64,000 nt of DNA, taken from Acholoe squamosa (lineage: Eukaryota > Annelida > Polychaeta > Phyllodocida > Polynoidae). The position numbers were made by a program, and so were the translations under genes. Positions 55,885 through 64,000 of the stretch are shown here, piece by piece; the stretch's first letter is position 1, and every line of letters begins with the position of its first letter. Location of the stretch: contig OX439047.1 of the NCBI GenBank assembly GCA_949317995.1, forward strand, positions 50,045,505 through 50,109,504, given 5' to 3'. The notes beneath the pieces are model-generated. The model saw only the letters and a list, made by a program, of their open reading frames with translations. It had not been told where the DNA came from and made no database searches.

Positions 55885-57129
55885 CTGTTTTATCATCAAA
55901 TTTCTCTAACTTCTTCATCAAAATACATAATTCTAAAGTCACCTAAAGTACATGAGGACTATATTTTACATATGCACTTTTTTACAGAACTAAAATCAGA
56001 AGATTCTCTGAGAAATGGCTATATGTATAAATTTCCCCTTAGTCCTGGTATAGTAAAATCTATTTGCTAATTTTTTGTTAAATTTGCTAATAAATATGAA
56101 CCCACAAGATTAAAGAATAGACAAATGCCTACAAAATGACGTTTTCATTTTAGCCAAGTGTTGTTTAATAAGGGAGTAAATGTATCATTTAACAGGGATT
56201 TTGAAAGGGCCGCGCATCGCGCATATTGCGCATTTAAAACTTAAATGGCCCATTAAATACTCCTTTTGATGCGCCATTGGTGCAATGGCATCATGGGCAT
56301 GGCCCTTAAATATTTTACCAAGGATTTCTTTAAGATGAGATGTATTGAAAACACATAAGTGTTATATACCATTGGAAAGCTAAGATCATAACGGAAACAG
56401 TCATGTCATTTATATTTCCAAATTCACTATAAAAATTTTATGCTGATCAGAAAGTCTTAAAGTTCCAATTACATCTGCAATTTGGACATGAATTAAATTC
56501 AAAATTCTCTTGAACTCAAGTGTCTGTCTTGTCATATATAGCCTAATAGTCAAAGTTATGGCATGTCCAATATCTATAATAGCCTTTAATAAGAGATGCC
56601 AAGTTTGACCACACCAAAGTCTTTTCACTAAAACTTTATATTGCATGTTTTACTCATAATCGAAAAAACTTTGAAAAAAGTACCAATGATAAACAAATAT
56701 AGCATATATTTAGACATACCCAGCAGGTAACATAATGTTTGCTGCAGTAGCATGTAGAGTTATTTGTCTGTCAAATCTGACAGGAATCAATACACATTAA
56801 CTCAATAATGTATTGTATGCTTATTACATTGAATATAGTGTGATGAAGTTAAAAGGGAAAAACAATCAAACCCCTTTGTGGGCACATACTCTGCATTTTT
56901 TGAATGAAGGGTACACACTGGCCCATTGGTCTTCAAAATGGCGCATTGTTTTGCTCATTGCAAAAAATCCTATCAAAATCCCTGATTTAATGTAAATGTA
57001 AGTACAAAATAGTGGAGTGGTTTCACCATCCCACCTTTGACCCCAATAATGTATGCACAGGTAGGTGTCATGGTCCAGTGACCAAGGCTCTGATTGGCCC
57101 ATACACCTGCAGAGGTGAGTGTCATGGTC
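55885..57129. other. Noncoding flank
   Basis: AT-rich with no recognisable gene. A GCGCATCGCGCATATTGCGCAT patch lies near 56212. A TGTCATGGTCCAGTG word occurs twice near 57067 and 57119. Confidence 0.6.
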
Positions 57130-57402
57130 CAGTGCACACACAAGTGTACTAAGATCCCAGTACATCCTAAGACTGTGCATGGTATCAGAATCTTAGTACA
57201 GACTAAAATCAGACTCTTGTACTATGATCTTGGTGTGTCCTAACAAGATATTCCTGTCTCTAACCTGTACAGTATTACTCTGGTATACTACAATTTTACC
57301 AACATTCCCAACTATGGTATACTGTACGTTTACTGTAGTATATTATACATGTACTACAGTAAAATATGGTATATTATACAATGATTTACTATAGTACACT
57401 AT
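57130..57402. repeat. TACTATAGTA/CTTAGTAC-type repeat, left part
   Basis: Contains CTAAGATCCCAGTACATCCTAAGA-like and TACTGTAGTA-like words, as at 38395-38730. The Ngaro tandem begins directly at its right edge and the repeat type resumes at 63646. Confidence 0.65.
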
Positions 57403-57828
57403 ATTAATCCTTTACGGTGAGAGGGACAAGGGAATAATGCAGTGATGGACTTGGGCCAGTTTAACAGAACTACCGGCCTATTTATTGAAAAAACAAAAGA
57501 AAAAAGAAAGAATTTTTCCCAGCTGTGACCAAGCACCACACCCTCCAGCATGAGGGTTGTTAGCAGCAATGTAGGTCAGCACCTGACAGGTAACACACCT
57601 GTAGTGGCAGCAGTGGCTCCACCTGAGTATCAATACCGGTAACAATATAATCGTTCCCTTACATTAATCCTTTACGGTGAGAGGGACAAGGGAATAACGC
57701 AGTGATGGACTTGGGCCAGTTTAACAGAACTACCGACAACTCCAAGTAAAGGAATATAACATAATTATAATAAACATCATGAAAAAGAAAACATGGGAAA
57801 TATATTATGCTTATACGATAGTCAAACC

Positions 57829-58809
57829 CTAGATAGACCGATCTTTTCCCAAACAGCTCGACACTACCATGTCCGTTTCAATACATGTGTGATAGGGTTT
57901 AGTCAGGTACAATAAGGCGGCCATACTGGCCCAGTCCCCGGCCTGGCGTATGTCCTCCAAGGTGAGCCCCATCCGGTACATGTAAAGAGCTCCCGCTCTC
58001 CTGAGAGAGTGCATGCCAGCGCGTTCTGAAGGCAAACCAGCTAAAAACATTAACCTCTTCAGAAATTTCAGCAATTGACCGTATGTGACTGGTATCAGTT
58101 CTGAATTCTTGGGAAGTACAAAAACTGGAGCTGATGGGTCAGAACTGGGGAATTCATTTAAATGATGTCTGACTAGGCTTGCAGCACATAAAGGGGATCC
58201 GGGGGCATAAGTGATTGGCACCTTGTGTACTCTCTGGCCATGCTGAATAGTCTTAGAACTAGACACGGCCAGCTCCATGCCCCAGTCTGTGAAACTAACC
58301 GCTCCGCGCCTGAGATAATGAACTCCAACAGCTGCGATGGAATCTGGGACTATATTACATTTCCTGAGTAGTCCTCTAAAGCTTAGTGCCAGGCAAGTCC
58401 ATAGAACTCTGTCACGAGTTTGACTCATATCGACAAATTTATACATATTGAGTATGTCTTTCAAAGTGAAAGATGGGCGAACTGGTTCCGGATCACCTAA
58501 GACCCTGCGAACCCTGGCTAGCGTCATAATGAAATCAAAAGAAGAGCGGATAAACTTGACATCATAACCATAGTACATATTCAATGAGATCACACCGCTG
58601 ATGTAATTTTGGATAGTCGAGTACTTAAGACTTCTCGCCATGTCTACGACATAACGGCACATATGTTGAGCATCTGTGGGGAGAGCTGGTCTGAGGATCG
58701 AGTTACTGAAGCTTATGTAACGCTTCCACTGGGAAGCCTTTGTCCTCCACATACTGGGGGCCCATGCCTTGGACCTATACTCGGCTGCTTCCAAGTCTAA
58801 TTGGCGCAC
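57829..58809 (-). CDS. Tyrosine recombinase, Ngaro tandem unit 1
   Basis: 326 codons. N-terminal core-binding part (WRTKASQWKRYISFS, TIQNYISGVISLN), then the first Arg box (LSFRGLLRKCNI), H-x-x-R (GMHSLRRAG) and a late Tyr (LYLTKPYHTC). By family it joins circular cDNA to the target. It directly follows the RT-RNase H ORF. Confidence 0.9.
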   Translation of the reverse strand: MRQLDLEAAEYRSKAWAPSMWRTKASQWKRYISFSNSILRPALPTDAQHMCRYVVDMARSLKYSTIQNYISGVISLNMYYGYDVKFIRSSFDFIMTLARVRRVLGDPEPVRPSFTLKDILNMYKFVDMSQTRDRVLWTCLALSFRGLLRKCNIVPDSIAAVGVHYLRRGAVSFTDWGMELAVSSSKTIQHGQRVHKVPITYAPGSPLCAASLVRHHLNEFPSSDPSAPVFVLPKNSELIPVTYGQLLKFLKRLMFLAGLPSERAGMHSLRRAGALYMYRMGLTLEDIRQAGDWASMAALLYLTKPYHTCIETDMVVSSCLGKDRSI

Positions 58810-58816
58810 TCGCTGA

Positions 58817-60613
58817 CTAGCGTCTACAACAAAGAAACACGGGTAAGTCTTTAGAGCATGTGGCCCTTGAAATCGCGTCTGCTAGAACATTCTGTACACC
58901 AGGGATATGAATACTCACTAAGTGACAGTTAAACATAACACATAGCCAAACAATTTTTCTCAACAAAATCATTGAGGCGTCATTGTCACTTCTACCCTTG
59001 TTGATGGCATGCATAACTTGTGTATTGTCAGTAACACAATATATTTTGTGATCTCTCCAATATGGACCCCAGCGCTCTAAGGCCTTGTATATGGGGTAGA
59101 GTTCTCTGACATTAATTTTGGCTGGTATCTCCGTTGTCGGTATGTCTCGGCAATGACCGTGAATGTCACTATCCATCACTAGCTTGTCACACCAGTGACC
59201 GCATAACCAATCATTACCATGAACGGCACCATAACCTATACCAGAAGCGTCAGTGTACACAAGTGAGGTGAATTCAGGCGGAGTGATAATCTTCGCTGAG
59301 CCATTGAACCAAGATGCGAAGTCGCCCCACCATTTCAGGTCCTCGTGGAACGAATCCGACAATGTAATATAACGTTTCTTTGCAGTAAACACACGTAACA
59401 TAGCTATGACCTTGTGGGAGAATGTTCTTCCTCCCCGTACCAAAGTTGAGCAGTGACTTAGCACACCACAAAGGTGTTGCAACTGGCGCTTTGTCGCCCT
59501 ACGGCGACCAGCAAAAAAGCACAGCTCTAAGTGAAGCTTGTCCAACTTGTCTTGTGGTAAGCTGAGCGTCATATCAAGCGAGTTCAAGATCACCCCCAAA
59601 TAACGCTGCACCTGTGAGGGGGATCGAACTTTAGCATAAGCTATATGGAAGCCTAGCGAGCGTATTGTAGCGTGAAGAAACAGTTGAGCGTTCCTACATT
59701 CCTCATAATCACTACCAAGAACGATGAAGTCATCTAAATAATTCCGGCATAAAAAACCATTGGCGTTGACATAGCGAGCTATGGCGTCGGATATACTGTT
59801 AAATATATAGGGGGCCGCTCTCGTGCCGAAGCTCATGAAATTATCTTGTAAAAAACAATTTTTACCGTCAACATTCCAACATAACCCCTGATGGCTGCGG
59901 TCCACTGGCCTGATTAACACTGTGCGATAAGCACTTTGTAAATCTGTCACCGCCATGAAACAAATTGGCTCCATAAGTTCCGAATTGTCATCAATAAAGT
60001 GGTAGCTAAAAGAATGGAAAGTGTCTTTGGTGTAATTATTAATGCTGCTGTACAATGGGCGGCTGGCATCGGTAATAGGTCTATAACCACAACCGGATTT
60101 TTCTACTGCTCCCATAGCATGGACACATTTAGGCTGGGTATCTACCACTGATAACTTGTCCATACTGAGTTCTTTCAGGATTAACTCGTTAATATAATCA
60201 TAAGCGTCTACCTCTGCTGACGGATAATTTTTACAAAAATAACCATCGGATGGGCCCAAAGTATCAACTAATTTGAATCCATGGCAAACCCCATATAACA
60301 GGTAGTGGGCATTGCAGTCCCAACCACCTTCACCATAAACCTGTGTGGGACCTCCTGAAGGCATTTTTCTCCAGCCACAAATATTAAATTGTGTCCTAAT
60401 ACCTGCAACATAATGCGGGAGTGATACATCCCAGAGCGGAGCATAATCAATATAGCAAGACAACAATTCTGTTATATTAGCTGAGCAGTTTACAAAATCA
60501 GAATTTTTCCCAGCTGTGACCAAGCACCACACCCTCCAGCATGAGGGTTGGTAGCAGCAATGTAGGTCAGCACCTGACAGGTAACACACCTGTAGTGGCA
60601 GCAGTGGCTCCAC
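58817..60613 (-). CDS. RT-RNase H ORF, Ngaro tandem unit 1
   Basis: 598 codons in one frame, starting inside terminal repeat A (MEPLLPLQVCYLSG). The first 120 or so residues include a segment (NCSANITELLSCYIDYAP) not found in copy 1 at 28623. Then the RT: GCGYRPITDASRPLY, FMSFGTRAAPYIFNS, YLDDFIVLG, and RNase H: LVYTDASGIGYGAVHG, TDNTQVMHAINKG. No gag precedes it. Confidence 0.9.
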   Translation of the reverse strand: MEPLLPLQVCYLSGADLHCCYQPSCWRVWCLVTAGKNSDFVNCSANITELLSCYIDYAPLWDVSLPHYVAGIRTQFNICGWRKMPSGGPTQVYGEGGWDCNAHYLLYGVCHGFKLVDTLGPSDGYFCKNYPSAEVDAYDYINELILKELSMDKLSVVDTQPKCVHAMGAVEKSGCGYRPITDASRPLYSSINNYTKDTFHSFSYHFIDDNSELMEPICFMAVTDLQSAYRTVLIRPVDRSHQGLCWNVDGKNCFLQDNFMSFGTRAAPYIFNSISDAIARYVNANGFLCRNYLDDFIVLGSDYEECRNAQLFLHATIRSLGFHIAYAKVRSPSQVQRYLGVILNSLDMTLSLPQDKLDKLHLELCFFAGRRRATKRQLQHLCGVLSHCSTLVRGGRTFSHKVIAMLRVFTAKKRYITLSDSFHEDLKWWGDFASWFNGSAKIITPPEFTSLVYTDASGIGYGAVHGNDWLCGHWCDKLVMDSDIHGHCRDIPTTEIPAKINVRELYPIYKALERWGPYWRDHKIYCVTDNTQVMHAINKGRSDNDASMILLRKIVWLCVMFNCHLVSIHIPGVQNVLADAISRATCSKDLPVFLCCRR

Positions 60614-60818
60614 CTGAGTATCAATACAGGTAACAATATAATCGTTCCCTTACATTAATCCTTTACGGTGAGAGGGACAAGGGAATAACGCAGTGATGGA
60701 CTTGGGCCAGTTTAACAGAACTACCGACAACTCCAAGTAAAGGAATATAACATAATTATAATAAACATCATGAAAAAGAAATATGGGAAATATATTATGC
60801 CTAATAGATAGTCAAACC

Positions 60819-61799
60819 CTAGATAGACCAATCTTTTCCCAAACAGCTCGACACTACCGTGTCCGTTTCAATACATGTGTGATAGGGTTTAGTCAGGTAC
60901 AATAAGGCGGCCATACTGGCCCAGTCCCCGGCCTGGCGTATGTCCTCCAAGGTGAGCCCCATCCGGTACATGTAAAGAGCTCCCGCTCTCCTGAGAGAGT
61001 GCATGCCAGCGCGTTCTGATGGCAAGCCAGCTAAAAACATTAACCTCTTCAGAAATTTCAGCAATTGACCGTATGTGACTGGTATCAGTTCTGAATCCTT
61101 GGGAAGTACAAAAACTGGAGCTGATGGGTCAGAACTGGGGAATTCATTTAAATGACGTCTGACTAGGCTTGCAGCACATAAAGGGGATCCGGGGGCATAA
61201 GTGATTGGCACCTTGTGTACTCTCTGGCCATGCTGAATAGTCTTAAAACTAGACACGGCCAGCTCCATGCCCCAGTCTGTGAAACTAACCGCTCCGCGCC
61301 TGAGATAATGAACTCCAACAGCTGCGATGGAATCTGGGACTATATTACATTTCCTGAGTAGTCCTCTAAAGCTTAGTGCCAGGCAAGTCCATAGAACTCT
61401 GTCACGAGTTTGATTCATGTCGACAAATTTATACATATTGAGTATGTCTTTCAAAGTGAAAGATGGGCGAACTGGTTCCGGATCACCTAAGACCCTGCGA
61501 ACCCTGGCTAGCGTCATAATGAAATCAAAAGAAGAGCGGATAAACTTGACATCATAACCATAGTACATATTCAATGAGATCACACCGCTGATGTAATTTT
61601 GGATAGTCGAGTACTTAAGACTTCTCGCCATGTCTACGAAATAAGGGCACATATGTTGAGCATCTGTGGGGAGAGCTGGTCTGAGGATCGAGTTACTGAA
61701 GCTTATGTAACGCTTCCACTGGGAAGCCTTTGTCCTCCACATACTGGGGGCCCATGCCTTGGACCTATACTCGGCTGCTTCCAAGTCTAATTGGCGCAC
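60819..61799 (-). CDS. Tyrosine recombinase, Ngaro tandem unit 2
   Basis: 326 codons, nearly the same as 57829-58809 with the same recombinase boxes (FRGLLRKCNI, HSLRRAG, LYLTKPYHTC). Confidence 0.9.
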   Translation of the reverse strand: MRQLDLEAAEYRSKAWAPSMWRTKASQWKRYISFSNSILRPALPTDAQHMCPYFVDMARSLKYSTIQNYISGVISLNMYYGYDVKFIRSSFDFIMTLARVRRVLGDPEPVRPSFTLKDILNMYKFVDMNQTRDRVLWTCLALSFRGLLRKCNIVPDSIAAVGVHYLRRGAVSFTDWGMELAVSSFKTIQHGQRVHKVPITYAPGSPLCAASLVRRHLNEFPSSDPSAPVFVLPKDSELIPVTYGQLLKFLKRLMFLAGLPSERAGMHSLRRAGALYMYRMGLTLEDIRQAGDWASMAALLYLTKPYHTCIETDTVVSSCLGKDWSI

Positions 61800-61806
61800 T
61801 CGCTGA

Positions 61807-63604
61807 CTAGCGTCTACAACAAAGAAACACGGGTAAGTCTTTAGAGCATGTGGCCCTTGAAATCGCGTCTGCTAGAACATTCTGTACACCAGGGATATGA
61901 ATACTCACTAAGTGACAGTTAAACATAACACATAGCCAAACAATTTTTCTCAACAAAATCATTGAGGCGTCATTGTCACTTCTACCCTTGTTGATGGCAT
62001 GCATAACTTGTGTATTGTCAGTAACACAATATATTTTGTGATCTCTCCAATATGGACCCCAGCGCTCTAAGGCCTCGTATATGGGGTAGAGTTCTCTGAC
62101 ATTAATATTGGCTGGTATCTCCGTTGTCGGTATGTCTCGGCAATGACCGTGAATGTCACTATCCATCACTAGCTTGTCACACCAGTGACCGCATAACCAA
62201 TCATTACCATGAACGGCACCATAACCTATACCAGAAGCGTCAGTGTACACAAGTGAGGTGAATTCAGGCGGAGTGATAATCTTCGCTGAGCCATTGAACC
62301 AAGATGCGAAGTCGCCCCACCATTTCAGGTCCTCGTGGAACGAATCCGACAATGTAATATAACGTTTCTTTGCAGTAAACACGTAACATAGCTATGACCT
62401 TGTGGGAGAATGTTCTTCCTCCCCGTACCAAAGTTGAGCAGTGACTTAGCACACCACAAAGGTGTTGCAACTGGCGCTTTGTCGCCCTACGGCGACCAGC
62501 AAAAAAAGCACAGCTCTAAGTGAAGCTTGTCCAACTTGTCTTGTGGTAAGCTGAGCGTCATATCAAGCGAGTTCAAGATCACCCCCAAATAACACTGCAC
62601 CTGTGAGGGGGATCGAACTTTAGCATAAGCTATATGGAAGCCTAGCGAGCGTATTGTAGCGTGAAGAAACAGTTGAGCGTTCCTACATTCCTCATAATCA
62701 CTACCAAGAATGATGAAGTCATCTAAATAATTCCGGCATAAAAAACCATTGGCGTTGACATAGCGAGCTATGGCGTCGGATATATACTGTTAAATATATA
62801 GGGGGCCGCTCTCGTGCCGAAGCTCATGAAATTATCTTGTAAAAAACAATTTTTACCGTCAACATTCCAACATAACCCCTGATGGCTGTGATCCACTGGC
62901 CTGATTAACACTGTGCGATAAGCACTTTGTAAATCTGTCACCGCCGTGAAACAAATTGGCTCCATAAGTTCCAAATTGTCATCAATAAAGTGGTAGCTAA
63001 AAGAATGGAAAGTGTCTTTGGTGTAATTATTAATGCTGCTGTACAATGGGCGGCTGGCATCGGTAATAGGTCTATAACCACCACTGGATTTTTCTACTGC
63101 TCCCATAGCATGGACACATTTAGGCTGGGTATCTACCACTGATAACTTGTCCATACTGAGTTCTTTCAGGATTAACTCGTTAATATAATCATAAGCGTCT
63201 ACCTCTGCTGACGGATAATTTTTACAAAAATAACCATCGGATGGGCCCAAAGTATCAACTAATTTGAATCCATGGCAAACCCCATCTAACAGGTAGTGGG
63301 CATTGCAGTCCCAACCACCTTCACCATAAACCTGTGTGGGACCTCCTGAAGGCCTTTTTCTCCAGCCACAAATATCAAATTGTGTCCTAATACCTGCAAC
63401 ATAATGCGGGAGTGATGCATCCCAGAGCGGAGCATAATCAATATAGCAAGACAACAATTCTGTTATATTAGCTGAGCAGTTTACAAAATCAGAATTTTTC
63501 CCAGCTGTGACCAAGCACCACACCCTCCAGCATGAGGGTTGGTAGCAGCAATGTAGGTCAGCACCTGACAGGTAACACACCTGTAGTGGCAGCAGTGGCT
63601 CCAC
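61807..63604 (-). pseudogene. RT-RNase H region, Ngaro tandem unit 2
   Basis: Open stretches 62768-63604 (start in repeat A, RT N-terminal part) and 61807-62382 (RNase H). Same content as 58817-60613 of unit 1. Confidence 0.87.
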
Positions 63605-63645
63605 CTGAGTATCAATACCGGTAACAATATAATCGTTCCCTTACA

Positions 63646-63740
63646 ATAAACATATTATGATATCCACTAGAGTATCTTCTATAGTAACCTAAAGTGTTAA
63701 CCATAGTTTACTACAAAAATAAACCATAATAGTTATTACT
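63646..63740. repeat. TACTATAG-type repeat, right part
   Basis: Short stretch with CTATAGTAACC and TAGTTTACTAC words, matching the type at 57130-57402, so the Ngaro tandem sits inside this repeat. Confidence 0.55.
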
Positions 63741-64000
63741 TTATTGTATTCATTAGGTGGTAGACTAGGCATCCATTTCATCAATTCCTTAGGGCCTGTT
63801 TATTTCATCAACAATTTTGGAGATTGGGGCTGGATCTAGGGGATCAGTGCTGGGTCCAGGCTGGGGCCAGGGCTAGGGGACTAGGATCGGTTCTAGGAGG
63901 CTGGGGCCGTTTTCAGAAAGCTGGGATCGTGTCTAGGAGGCTGGGACAAGACGAGTAGGGTTGGGTCCGATCCTTTTATTTGGGGAGCAGCACAATCACA
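63741..64000. other. Window end: degenerate GGCTGGGxC repeat
   Basis: About 63825-63950 has loosely repeated GGCTGGGGCC/CTAGGGGA and TCTAGGAGGCTGGG words, a degenerate minisatellite. No gene. Confidence 0.6.

Larger units (their letters stand above)
57403..63645 (-). mobile_element. Two Ngaro-type units in head-to-tail tandem
   Basis: Read on the minus strand: A1 (63645-63492), coding, B1 (60726-60653), shared A (60654-60501), coding, B1 (57735-57662), A2 (57663-57509), B2 (57478-57403). The three A ends (63645, 60654, 57663) are spaced exactly 2,991 bases apart. The middle A serves as the end of one unit and the start of the next. Both units lack a gag-like region and share the same coding layout, RT-RNase H then tyrosine recombinase. 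They are nearly identical, so the duplication is young. One unit looks almost whole for its parts; the other has about two breaks. Confidence 0.9.

Overview
This is a metazoan window, most likely from a marine invertebrate. The clues are intron-bearing genes with GT-AG sites, Ngaro-type tyrosine-recombinase retroelements, an ISL2EU-type DNA transposon, tRNA-His-primed Ty3/gypsy elements and an envelope-bearing gypsy element. No ordinary host gene can be recognised with confidence, and nothing in the sequence fixes the species. Almost the whole window is mobile DNA, much of it nested or duplicated.

Layout. 1-7570: a minus-strand Ty3/gypsy element (called A here), whose 5' end lies inside the window and whose 3' end lies outside. 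8243-15233: an ISL2EU-type DNA transposon with two convergent, multi-exon genes, a SWIM/YqaJ-nuclease gene (+) and a THAP-DDE transposase gene (-), ending 8 bases apart. The last intron of the YqaJ gene carries an inverted-repeat insertion with a G-rich minisatellite. 15540-17185: fragments of element A's family, one set inside another. 17457-20248: a cluster of unrecognised minus-strand open stretches with C2H2-like zinc fingers. 20790-28126: a second gypsy element (C) with a 353-base 5' LTR and a tRNA-His-type primer site. 28623-33539: a plus-strand Ngaro-type element with gag, RT-RNase H and tyrosine recombinase and the A1...B1-A2-B2 split direct repeats of that group. 33778-35777: an LTR-like repeat with a 890-base tandem duplication that carries four tRNA-like segments. 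37434-37742: a 309-base MITE with 20-base inverted ends and TAA target duplications. 38731-55884: a 17,154-base, young, envelope-bearing gypsy element with 677-base LTRs, CTGT target duplications, an uninterrupted pol, an env-like ORF and several extra ORFs. 57403-63645: two minus-strand Ngaro-type units in head-to-tail tandem with an exact 2,991-base period and a shared terminal repeat.

How parts work together. In the DNA transposon, the transposase presumably cuts and joins the ends; the partner nuclease's role is not known from sequence alone. In the gypsy elements gag, protease, RT-RNase H and integrase lie in the usual order on one strand. The Ngaro elements carry a tyrosine recombinase in place of a DDE integrase, and the shared terminal repeat of the tandem pair fits recombination of a circular intermediate with a resident copy. 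All retroelement material is treated as fossil; only parts, ends, order and overall state are given.
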